This document shows, piece by piece, positions 26,079-39,402 of a stretch of DNA of 64,000 nucleotides; position 1 is the stretch's first letter; each line of letters begins with the position of its first letter. Position numbers and translations under genes: made by a program. Source of the DNA: Oscheius onirici (lineage: Eukaryota > Nematoda > Chromadorea > Rhabditida > Rhabditidae). The stretch lies in assembly GCA_932521025.1 (NCBI GenBank), contig OW051469.1, forward strand, positions 1,438,398-1,502,397, read 5' to 3'. The notes below the pieces were generated by a model. The model saw only the letters and a program-made list of their open reading frames with translations. It did no database searches and was not told the origin of the DNA.

Positions 26079-27603
26079 CTGGAAACGACCGAATTACCAA
26101 AAGGAGTTGTGAATAAAGTTAAAGAAAGCGATTTTGAAGTGAAAAATTAAAAGAAAGGCATATTTTGGCTGGATAGTAAGATTCCAGGTCGTGTCCCTGG
26201 AATATATGGGACAAAATGAAGAGATTTATGACAGGACGGATTTTTGATGCTGAAAAGTTGCAAATGACATCATTTGGCTTTAATTTTTCTATGCATACGT
26301 AAACATAGCTTTTTCGTTATGAACTGGAGCAAAAATGTGAAAAAGGAAAGAAAAGCAAGCTGAAACTGAAGAAATTGGGAGAAGTTTGCAAATATTTTCT
26401 TAGAAGTCTCCCGCTATTTGGAATTTGACTTTTTAAAAAAGCGGGATTTTGAATTTTTATCCGTTTTCTTGTTTTAAGGAAAAGCTTCCAAAAATAATGA
26501 ATCACGAGCAGAATAAAGCACGTATGGAGGTGTAAAAGAGAAAACCAAAGCCGTTCTGAACCCTGTTAATTGAATTCACTCGCAATTTATGATTCTGAGC
26601 GGAAGGATCAGAGTTGCATGATCACCAAGCTCGAAAGCTTGCTGATTTTCAAGTCATTTAATCCATTTCTCTTCAGAAAACTAATAAAAACAGTATGAGT
26701 AAGACAGGAAGCCATAGAAAAAAAGAGAAAAATAACAAAAACAACCAGGATGGCCGAATAGCGGACGGGAATCGATTGCTGTCAACCCGTGGACCACAAA
26801 CAGCCAAATAAACACGGGTTAACCTTTTCCCACTTAAATACGCCTAGATCATTAAACTTTCGATAGTTTTAACAAAACAAAAAAGGTTTTAAAACATCCA
26901 CAATTTGACTGGCAGTTACTCACATCGGAACCAGATGTCAGCAGAACAATCAACTTCAGACCTCCGTCAAGGTCAACAAGGTTCCTTCGATTGTGGGAAA
27001 AATGCAGTTCTCTGAGATTTTTTGAAGAAAAGTAAAGTCTGGTGGAGAGAATTATTGCTTCGATAACAGACCAAAAGGAGAAGAATGACTCAACGTCGGG
27101 ATTGGAAATGGGCCGTTTTTTTTTTTTTTGGGGGGGGGGGGGGACTGGTCAAAATATCAGTTGGATCGTCTCTCTGTCTTTTGCTCAAAATGTCTAAAAA
27201 TTAGTCTCGGAAAGAGAAACAGCGAAGCGACGTAATGAAGGGGCTTCCAAATAATTGAGACTGGCGCCCCAGTGTTTTCTGCCCTGCCCCTTCCTCTTTA
27301 TTCCGAGCGAGAGAGAGCGAAGAACAGGATGTAAATCAGACTGAACATGGATGCGGAATCGATTGACACAGCTGGGGGACAGAGCAAACATGACTCTCGG
27401 GCAGAGAGAAGAGCCGGGGACTTTTTGCATGGGTTTGACTGATTTATGACGCCGGTATCTACTCGACTGGAAGATGTACTTTCCATAATTAGTACTGAAA
27501 AATTAGAAAAATCTCAGGTAGTCAAGCAAAAAGTCTGAATATTTATTCCACAGATCAATATGACCCAGTTAGGAGATAACACGCACTAATGACTTCCTCT
27601 CCC
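26079..27603. other. Intergenic stretch between PLD and the secreted-protein gene
   Basis: No coding exon found. It contains a homopolymer junction at about 27117-27142 (T run followed by G run) and A/T-rich sequence. PLD runs away from this end, so its promoter and any outron should lie within the first kilobase. Confidence 0.45.
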
Positions 27604-29379
27604 TCATTTCCCGAGAGCACGCTCCCAGACATCCAATCCGGGAAAGGCGACGGCTTGACCGGTCATGAAACCGGCATTGACGAACGGAGATCCGACTCCG
27701 AACGTGTGCTGGACATCTCCGTGCCGTGGATCAACGCCGACGTGATCATTGTGTCCGTAGTAGCCTCCGACCTGAAATTTTGATGTCATCGGAAGGGGAA
27801 AGATGACGCGGGCTAATAGTACGTGAGAGTCATTTCAATGTAAACATTTACACTCTTCGTCATTCGGAAATTGTGGTCTGAAGATGAGAGAAAGAGAGTA
27901 TACCGTATTTCTTCTAATAGAACACCCCTGTACCCAATTACGTACGCATTTTTTTCGGATTGATAAAATTTTTTCCAAACTTTCCGACTATTTTTCCCAT
28001 ACAGATAGCCATTTCAGCTACCAAGGAAAAATAAAATATAAGTTTAAAAATTATGTCTTCACCCCGAAAAAAATGCGTACGTAATTGCGTACAGGGGTGC
28101 TTCTATTAGAGCTTTTACGGTAACTTACATTGTAACCATTATCAACCATCACAGTCCCAGCATTCCTTCCTGTCAACGGAACAGAAACTGTATTATGTTG
28201 ACCGCCTTCGACTCCAAGAGACTCAACCAACGGTACGGACCATCCGTTCTTGTAGCCGTATTTGCCTTCGACCCAGTTTGCGCCAACTTCCTGATGCTGA
28301 TTCCAGTAGTCTCTGCATTTTTTGATTGTCTAGTTCTTGGAAAGAGCTTTGAAAGAGTGGCGGCTAGAAAATTCTTTTCGCATTTTTTTGTTTCAAAATA
28401 CGGTCACGATTTATGCCCTAAATTTGCCAAAAAAAATCACATATTTTCGATGACCAAACTAAATCTAGTCGGAGGACGTATTTTGAAACAAAAAAGTTCA
28501 GAAAAAAATGCGAAATGAATTTTTCGCAAAGTCGGCACGAGACGAAAATTGAGCGCAGCGCAGAAACAAGTCTGACTTTACCTGACTCCAACATGGTCAG
28601 AATACCCTCCGCCCCAGGATCCGAAAGGAGCATTCAGTCCAACTCCAACACCGACAGCTCCTTCTTCGTTGACTGGATAGTACGGAATTCCTTTTACGTC
28701 AATCGTGGCCAAGTTTACTCCAACCTATAAGCAAAGTCTCATCAAATTGGATCAATGACTGACATTTGAAGAAAATGCATTTCCAATAGCTCCCAGCGGA
28801 TCAGCTTTTGGTATGAAGGGTGCACAGTCACGGAAATAGGCAGTACATCGCGATTTGTGTTCCTCCGCTATTTTCTTCGGCTGGCAGTTCTAAAATTTTC
28901 TCTGAACAGTAATGAAGAAAGTTTTTACCTCATAGACAATTCTCGCAAACTTGGCACATTTCAGCTGTAGTGCCCGAACATCATTGGGAATCTTCTGCTG
29001 TTTGGCATGCTCCCTGAAGATTTCGTCCGTCTCAGAAATCACGTCTTTCCGTCTGACCTGCTTCAGATCTTTGGGCATTGGTGGAGGAATTATCACTAAA
29101 GCGAGAAGCTTAGAAATTTCTGTTTTTTTTTATGTTTTTTTAAATTTTCTGTCCCTCTCTGTCCCCAGTATTCCGAACTCACACTCTGGCTCACTCTTCT
29201 CCGCTCTTCGAACTTCTCGTTGTATGCAAAATGCCAGCTTCGGGTTCTTTTTGCAAGCCAACGTTGTTAGATATTCCTTGTCGGAGACGGTTTCTGTAGA
29301 TTCAAAGTAAAGAGATTGATGACTCAAAAAAACCTATTATACTGAAAAACGAAAAGATCACGAGGATAGGTCGTAACAT
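27604..29379 (-). CDS. Predicted secreted protein of unknown function
   Basis: About seven exons: 29334-29379, 29189-29294, 28929-29097, about 28768-28889, about 28584-28725, 28129-28311 and 27604-~27770. The first exon encodes a signal peptide, MLRPILVIFSFFSII. Cys-containing segments follow (YLTTLACKKNPKLAFCIQ, LQLKCAKFARIVYE, then CQPKKIAEE and FRDCAPFIPKADPLGAIGNA). The C-terminal half is Gly/His-rich with a repeated motif: SWGGGYSDHVGV and GGYYGHNDHVGVDPRHG. It ends GLDVWERALGK. I do not recognise the family; composition and cysteine pattern suggest an extracellular or cuticle-associated nematode protein. The intron between the last two exons carries a 218-bp MITE. Exon borders without 'about' are supported by good GT/AG signals. 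Confidence 0.65.
27903..28120. mobile_element. TA-flanked MITE, CCGTA family, copy 1
   Basis: 218 bp, flanked by TA on both sides. The right half reads in reverse CCGTAAAAGCTCTAATAGA and the left end CCGTATTTCTTCTAATAGA. The arms include the inverted pair CGTACGCATTTTTTTCGG and CCGAAAAAAATGCGTACG. By eye it appears identical to copy 3 at 43070-43287. The right end lies 8 bp from the splice donor of the host exon. Confidence 0.85.
28384..28517. repeat. Short inverted repeat in an intron
   Basis: CATTTTTTTGTTTCAAAATACG on the left pairs imperfectly with CGTATTTTGAAACAAAAAAG on the right, around an A/T-rich centre containing AAACTAAATCTAGTCGG. A related single arm occurs at about 61990-62040 in the acid phosphatase gene. 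Confidence 0.5.
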
Positions 29380-31156
29380 ATTGAACTAATCTCCTCTGAG
29401 ATGACGGAGCGGTGATCTGAAAACGTGTTGAGATGTCACACAGAAGCGGGTAAAAGGTGACGGAGGCGTGATTCGATGATTGTGGCGTAAACAACCGTCA
29501 GTCTGCCGTTCAGTCTACAGATAATATCACACTCCTGTGATATTGACAGGAATGGGGAACATTTTTCGCTTTCTCATCTAAACTTTCAGAAAATGAGAAA
29601 AAAAAAGAAAAAAAAAGCCTCAGAGATAGTGACTAAGATGAAATTTGTGATCACTGACAATCATCCAAACATTTGGTATTTCTTCCTTCATCGGCAGGAA
29701 TCGAACTCGGGTTGTGTGGCTCAACGTCGTGGACGTTTGGCACTGAACCACTTGGTCAACACCGTGTGTCACTCGGAGAGAGGGACTAATACTAGAGGGT
29801 CGAGGGAGAGCTTCGATAGGTTGGAATCAATGGGAAATGAAAAAAATATAAAAGAGTAAAGTGGAAAGGAAAAGGACTGAGAGAAAGAATACAACAAGAA
29901 GAAGACTGGTGTAAAAATCAATTGATAGAGAGACAGGTATGACTATTGTGATAGAGTTCATTGAGAATAAATTTTTTATACAGAATCTTTCAAGAATTCT
30001 GATCTTTTTTTCAACTGGAATTCCCTTATCTGACGGGAAATCAGGTGGAATTCAAAGATTTGATTTCCACGCTTTTGCAGAAAACGAAAGAGTACAAAAA
30101 AATCAAAAGATGCTAAAAATGTGAAAAAGAAAGCAGGTGATAATCAGACGGGAGAAACACGAACCCCTCTGACGGGTCGGGAAGTGAAGGTCGACTGGGT
30201 CACGGCAAAATACGTTGGAACCTGCCACAGGGCACAACGGTTGTCATTAGGTCTCACGCTGTTACTAGGAAAGAACGGGGAGACGCTGTCTATGCAACAT
30301 TTCAGACTGTCAGAGGTTATTCCAATAACATACTTGACCAATTGTTTGATAAGTTTGTTAAGATTCATTTCGAGATGACTCTTGTCAGGTTTCACACAGA
30401 TTGAAATGGCTCTCACTCAAGACAGCTTTCGAAATGCGCCTTACTCCTTCAACCAGGAAATCTGCTCTAGAGATAATCTGTAGAAAAACGAAAAGTCTGT
30501 GGGGCCAATTTAGGTTCTTCCACTTTCTAAATAAGAGTTTCTAAACTTTTATACTGCTTGGGAGTTTATAAACTTTTAACTTGTTCAGGAAGCCCTCTCC
30601 TGAACCTAAATCATCGCTTCACTTATTGCCCAATAGCAAACTTTTAATAGATAGTTTTTGTTCAGTGACTTTTTGTCAGGTCAAACCTCTATTTTTTGGA
30701 TCAGATAGCCTGGTCTATAGAATAACCAGCCGCCTTCGGCGACTTCGTCGCCTTTATAGTCTGGTAAAGAAAAGAGAACATTTTGTAAATCAAATCGGAT
30801 TTTTTTCATCTGAGTAGCAACGTTTTCATGCTGTTCAATTTTTTTCTTGAACGGTTTACTCTCAATCTCTTCTGATTCCTTCCACAGTCAACCGATCCCT
30901 TCTTATCCCCCTACCGGTTACCCTGACTCTATTTCCTACTCAAAACAATTTAGCAAAAATATTTGGCGAGGAGGGGAATTGAACCCGGGTCGTCTGGGTA
31001 ACAGCGGCGACTCTTAATAATACACCAAAATTTGAGGTCCCGGAGAAACAAACAAATAAACATCCAAACAGAGTCCACGACAGACACCATTGCGCTTAAG
31101 ATAGTTTAGATAAAAAGAGCTCAAAGAATAAATCTGTATTAATCTTCAGTTTAAAT
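29380..31156. other. Intergenic stretch with two decayed tRNA-like segments
   Basis: No coding exon supported. On the minus strand 29694-29770 looks like a tRNA: D-arm CCAAGTGGTTCAGTGCC, a 4-bp anticodon stem with loop TCCACGA (CAC, Val-like) and T-loop GAGTTCGATTCC, but no good acceptor stem. A second minus-strand segment at 30963-31028 has T-arm ACCCGGGTTCAATTCCC and the 3' end CTCCTCGCCA without a matching 5' side. Both are probably tRNA-derived repeats or pseudogenes. Confidence 0.4.
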
Positions 31157-32929
31157 TCATTTCTTTCCGGCAGTTATTTTTACCTTGGGGTTGTCCGTAG
31201 TCGTCGTGGTTCCCGTCGTCGTCAATGGCGTAACCTTCGATCCCGTAGTTCCGCCCCTTTCTTCTGGATCGATGACGTGGATGGTCAACTGTTCCTTCGG
31301 CGAGTACTCGGCCATGGCAGAGCAGTTTGAGCCCATCCTGTCAATCTCGGTCGCTCCACAAAGACTGATCAGATGACAGGAAGTTCCGAAGATTCCGTAG
31401 CCGGATAGAAGAACTTGACTGCTGATCAGGACCGAAATTTTGAGGGCAACGCAGACGTCCTGAATGGCCTCTTCTCCGTAATAGTAGCCGGCTCCGGATT
31501 CGACGTCGTCAAAATATCTGAACAATTTTATAGGATATTTCTCTGTCTCTCTGTCCCTCTTCCAAACCAACCTCTTGACTGTGTAATTGGGTCGACCAAA
31601 CATCATGAGAAAGGGCAGACTGTCCTTTTTGAGTCCCTGTATCGGCAGCGTCATCACCTTCACATCTTTCAAATTCGGGGCAATTCCACCATGGCAGCAC
31701 AGCAGGTCATTCCCGAACGCTGCCGCTAGCGGCAACATGTCAAAGACTTCGTTGATTCGACTCAAAATTTCTTCTCCCTCCTTATTCTCGAAACGGTAGA
31801 CGAGCAGCTCTATCAATCCACCCGACTCATTCATTTCGCGCCACTCCAATCCTCGAAGTATCGCAACCCGGCTCGGATAGCGCGTCATCAGGGAAAAGAG
31901 CAGACAGATCGTCTCCAGACTCTGCCGTCCACCGCAATAGTTTCCAAGAAAGCAAAAGTCATAGATGTTGAGTGGATGAGCTCTAGAAGAGATGTTGGCT
32001 GGCAGACAGAGCATCTTCTTCAGATCGTACAGCTGGCCACGCAGCTCGCCAATGACTCTCAGATTGCCTCGAGGCCTGTTCCGAAAAGCTTTTGTGCTTG
32101 CCTTCTGAATGGCCAAGACACAGAGCTTCTTCACATCGTCCAGCTCTAAATCGATCTCTCGTACCATGTACCAAGTCGGTTTTCTGTTCTTCTCCACCTT
32201 CTTCAGACTGTTTAATGCCGAGTCGGAATGGTAGAGCTTGAAGTCGTAGTCGTAACTGCTGATCATCTCTTCTATTCGTTTCTCCGTCTTCATTTTCCGC
32301 TTGTGGCTCTTTTGCAGATTGCTGGACATTCCAAAACGGATTGGCTCCGTACTTTCTCGTTCCTCCTGGATCATAAGTTCGGGCTCTCTCATCATTCGAC
32401 TGGCCGTAAAGGAAAATTGCTGCTCAAAGATGCGCTGACATCCAGCTTTCAACAACAAGGACGAACTGGAGCGCATGTCGCTGTGGAAGAGACGTTGATG
32501 GTTCGGGTCATCTATCGCTCTGCGCTCTTCGAAGCGGATTCCATAGACGATTTGGCCATCAATGGTGAGACTCTCCTCTTTGACCTGGCCTTTCCCTGTG
32601 CTCTTCTGTTCTCGCAAGACTGCATCCTCAGCCTCCAGACGAGAAAGCCAAGGGAAACAAGTCTCGACATTCGGATGAAAGAACGTCTTGCCCGTCTTCT
32701 GTCGCTTCAACTCTTGACAGTTCTTTTCCTCCTTGATCAGCATCTTGTTCCGCTCAAGAACTTTTCTTGCTAGAACAATGTGTGAAAGTTTTGAGTAGAA
32801 AATGGGAGAAAAGTTGTCGTCATAGTCGGAAGGCGGCTCGATTGTGGTGTACTTTGCACGAATGTAGAATTGAAAGAAAATGTAGACGGCTACGAAGAGA
32901 AGCGATCCGATGAGAAGAATTCCGGAAAC
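31157..32929 (-). CDS. Membrane-anchored PP1-fold pseudophosphatase
   Basis: Exons about 31569-32929 and 31157-31517, split by a 51-nt intron read through in frame. A hydrophobic span begins at the acceptor (SGILLIGSLLFVAVYIFFQF), followed by basic residues, predicting a cytoplasmic C-terminal domain. After about 230 residues of charged linker comes a PPP-family domain aligned by eye to PP1: IGELRGQLYDL for GDxHGQ, FLGNYCGGRQSLETICLL for GDYVDRGKQSLETICLL, ILRGLEWRE for RGNHE, LLCCHGGIAPNL (conserved), LISSQVLLSGYGIF where PP1 has CRAHQ, and CGATEIDRMG for SAPNYCGEFDNAG. Metal ligands and the catalytic His are thus replaced except the HGG histidine, so catalysis is very unlikely. The tail is Thr/Lys-rich. 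The exon is intact over about 450 codons, arguing against a simple pseudogene. Confidence 0.8.
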   Translation of the reverse strand, partial: VSGILLIGSLLFVAVYIFFQFYIRAKYTTIEPPSDYDDNFSPIFYSKLSHIVLARKVLERNKMLIKEEKNCQELKRQKTGKTFFHPNVETCFPWLSRLEAEDAVLREQKSTGKGQVKEESLTIDGQIVYGIRFEERRAIDDPNHQRLFHSDMRSSSSLLLKAGCQRIFEQQFSFTASRMMREPELMIQEERESTEPIRFGMSSNLQKSHKRKMKTEKRIEEMISSYDYDFKLYHSDSALNSLKKVEKNRKPTWYMVREIDLELDDVKKLCVLAIQKASTKAFRNRPRGNLRVIGELRGQLYDLKKMLCLPANISSRAHPLNIYDFCFLGNYCGGRQSLETICLLFSLMTRYPSRVAILRGLEWREMNESGGLIELLVYRFENKEGEEILSRINEVFDMLPLAAAFGNDLLCCHGGIAPNLKDVKVMTLPIQGLKKDSLPFLMMFGRPNYTVKRLVWKRDRETEKYPIKLFRYFDDVESGAGYYYGEEAIQDVCVALKISVLISSQVLLSGYGIFGTSCHLISLCGATEIDRMGSNCSAMAEYSPKEQLTIHVIDPEERGGTTGSKVTPLTTTGTTTTTDNPKVKITAGKK

Positions 32930-33109
32930 TGAAAATGGGATGTAAAGATGGGAAAGACTAGCACCGGACACATTTTTGGGGAAGGGTTTTTTTGCGAAAA
33001 AAACTTGGCACCCATTTTGAACATAAGCTCAGCGTACCATATCAAGCCTATGTTCAAATTTGGTGCCAATCTTTCATGGTTCCCCCGAAAATGCGCCTTG
33101 CTGGCACGG

Positions 33110-33330
33110 TCTCGGTCAATATACTTGGGCACGCGGCTCGCTGGCGGGGGGGGGGTGTGTCTCTCAAAATTTCTTGGAACAACCCTTGGAGTCATTTTTG
33201 TTGGAGCTTCCTTAGAACTATACTGACATCTGACAAAAAGACGCCAAAGTTTGTTCGAAGAAATTTTGAGAGACAAGTTCCCCCAAGTATGCGTCAGCGA
33301 GCCGCGTGTCCAATTATACCGGTCAACACT
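33110..33330. repeat. Inverted repeat in the intron before the transmembrane exon
   Basis: Arms at about 33110-33190 and 33232-33330 pair over ACACGCGGCTCGCTG-type, ATACTTGGG and CTCTCAAAATTTCTT segments with mismatches, separated by about 40 bp. The left arm carries a run of ten G. Weaker pairing may extend outwards to about 32951 and 33375. Confidence 0.55.
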
Positions 33331-33381
33331 GACACGGGCCCGGTGCCCATGCCTACTGCATAGGAAATCCAAACAGACAGA

Positions 33382-35443
33382 CTAACTTATCACAATGTCC
33401 AGTACAAGTCCTTTTGGCTCTTCGGGTTGTGGAGTCGTCGACAATTCTTCCTCCTTCTCTCTGATTGTTGCTCGATCTGCTTTTCCATCCTCTTCTTCCA
33501 GTCGGGATCCACCTTGAAGCAGCCATTGTCCTTCATATCTATCGCCTTGTGACCGTCGTAAGGCTCGATGACGAGGCCGTCCGGCAGATTGAACGACGTC
33601 ATGTTTGGATTTGATCGCACCTCGATGGCACTTCCTCGTCGATGATAACCCCATCGTCGTGGCAATTTGTGCGTCTTGGCCGCCTCAGGGATGCTCCAGG
33701 GATAGATTTTTTTTGAGATTTTTGAAAAAGGAGAAATTTTGTCTTTGCGGATTCTCCGTAATGATGATCCTTCCATAGATCACTTCTATGCGTTCGTAGG
33801 GCGTCGTATTGGTTGCCTCCGTGAAATTTGTGACTTTCATATCGCCGAAAAGGTTCGCAGTCTCCGCCATTCAGGAGCATGGTTTGAAAGTCTACTGGAG
33901 TGCAAACTAATTGAAGAATTAGAAAAAACACAGGATTCGACTTACTGCAACTTTCCGAAGGTGCATTGTTCCCAATCTTCAAGCCCACATAGAAATGCTC
34001 CAGAAAGACAAATTCTGACACAGAGATTCTTGTTGTTTGTAATTTCGAAACGAGAGCAGTTTAATCGATTTATACTTCCATTGGCTCGCGGTCCCATAAA
34101 GTCGACAACTTGGTACAGATTTGAGATCATCGTATTGCCTGCTCGTCGATAATGACTGGGTTGATTATTGACCGACATCCTTCCACATACGACAAATTCG
34201 ATAAACGAAGATTTGTGGTGCAATCTGAAAGATTATACATACCGTATGGCTTCTATAGTCTGTGCAATAAAAAGAGTTCACTACCGTAATCCATCTACAG
34301 GGTGACTGATAAATATGTGCGCGTTTTTGTCGCGGTCTTTGACAGAGCTGAATATTGCACGGTCGACTGTTCAATCTATTGTCAAAACGTCTCTATAACT
34401 TCGAAGTAATCGTGTTTTCAAAGGCCAGTTGCTTACAGATACTGCCAAAGCCAAAAGGTTGACGAGAAGCAAGGAGATGCCAACAGCCCGGATCTCAATT
34501 TTTCTGTGTGGGGAGTCCCCACTGGGGACACATGGAGAATCAACTGAAGAGCAAGAAGATCACAACTTTGGCCCATCTTCAACGCGAACTAATCAAAATT
34601 CGGGACAATTTGGACATTAACTAACTGCGGCGTACCGTCTATTCTGTTATCCCGCGTCTGGCGGCCCCTATTTAAACTTTAAAAAGTGTGTTTTCAACAA
34701 AAAAAAGCGTTTTTGATCGCACATATTTATCGGCCACCCTGTAGTTCACCGCGAGACCATTATAACACGCCAACGTAGGGTACTGTCAGCCAAGTTTTTT
34801 GGCTGAGCATCCTATGGCTCGGGGGCCGAATTCAAACGGGGGGCTCGCTTTAAAAATAAAAAAAAAGCACCTCGTCCTTTCGGTATATAACTCCGTGTTC
34901 GATACTCAGTTATCTCCAGGTTAAACGGCAGCAGAAGGGGATTGTTACTGATTGCGAACGAAATGTTGTGATTCGATCCCTCGGCCCGTTCTATTGTCAC
35001 TTTTTTCAGCTCTTTGTTGTTCACAATCCAGACTATAACCTCGTCGTGCACTGAACGCAATTTAGAGGAAAATTAGTGAAGAAAAACTAACTGGCTTTGA
35101 TTTTGAAGTCGAGCGTACGAAAATTTGATCTGTTGACCACTAGACTTCCCCATATAGTTTTCGGTCCCATGAAATTTCGTTGTCCGTCGAGTGTCGTCCT
35201 GTAATAGTCGTCTCTCCAGGGTGTAAATTCATCAATGAAATTGATTCCCATATTGTCATCTTCAAGCACTATTTCCCTTTGGCAATGGAAAAATTCCAGA
35301 TCGTCTTCGCCAGTGATGCAGCAAGTTTGGTTGAGGGCAGCTGCAGCTAACAGGACCGAGAAGTAGAATGCACAGGCCACAGCACCACTCGGAAACTGTT
35401 TTTTCAGAGTTTCTGATAAAGTTTTGTTTACAAAGTTTAGCAT
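33382..35443 (-). CDS. Secreted-type N-terminal exons, probable ectodomain of the pseudophosphatase gene
   Basis: Candidate exons: 35092-35443, 34871-35050, 33946-~34223, about 33740-33870 and 33382-~33640. The first starts with a Met and has a signal-anchor-like stretch (AVACAFYFSVLLAAAALNQ) followed by TCCITGEDDLEFFHC. Later pieces share a loose theme, IWGSLVVNRSNF and VIYGRIIITEN, with N-glycosylation sequons, suggesting an extracellular beta-rich domain repeated. The last candidate exon ends in an acidic stretch, GLVLDIVI, which joins in phase to the transmembrane exon at 32929. Not all junctions keep phase: 34871/34223 and 33946/33870 conflict. In 33400-33600 the good frame changes within a purine-rich tract near 33455-33475. 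Either exons are missing, a sequence error exists, or this part is decaying. Confidence 0.4.
34298..34741. mobile_element. TA-flanked Tc1/mariner-like element with transposase remnant
   Basis: Termini are CAGGGTGACTGATAAATATG and, reversed, CAGGGTGGCCGATAAATATG, flanked by TA at 34296-34297 and 34742-34743. The 444-bp interior on the plus strand contains a helix-turn-helix-like peptide, LTELNIARSTVQSIVK, followed by stop codons and about 60 residues of open frame, as expected for the N-terminal DNA-binding part of a Tc1-type transposase. No DDE domain is present, so it is internally deleted. It lies inside the presumed intron between 34871 and 34223. Confidence 0.75.
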
Positions 35444-39136
<3,693 letters not shown>

Positions 39137-39402
39137 CGGGTCCTTGTCTTTCTCCGAAAATCCTCTATTTTTCTCATCTCTTCTACTGCCCCTATCACTT
39201 TACTTCTTGTTTTGCAATTGCTCAAGCTGTTTCATTAAACTGATTTTTTTCGATGAACCGTCAAAAAAGGTTCCTTTTGGTTAACTAAAATTAATATGAA
39301 CAATTTATTTGCCTATCACAACCAGAACCAGTAGACCGAAAAAAATAGAACCCGAAATTGGGAGAGATCTCATTTGTCAGTTGATGCTCAGTTTTGGATT
39401 TT
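39137..39402. other. Spacer between convergent K2P and P-glycoprotein genes
   Basis: 266 bp, A/T-rich, containing the 3' UTRs of both genes. No gene. Confidence 0.6.

Noticed and set aside
27884-28084. Small ORF, also seen identically at 43033-43251
   Set aside because: It lies inside two copies of the same MITE, so the repeated protein reflects the repeat, not a gene.
32228-32773. 181-codon plus-strand ORF
   Set aside because: Antisense shadow of the pseudophosphatase exon.
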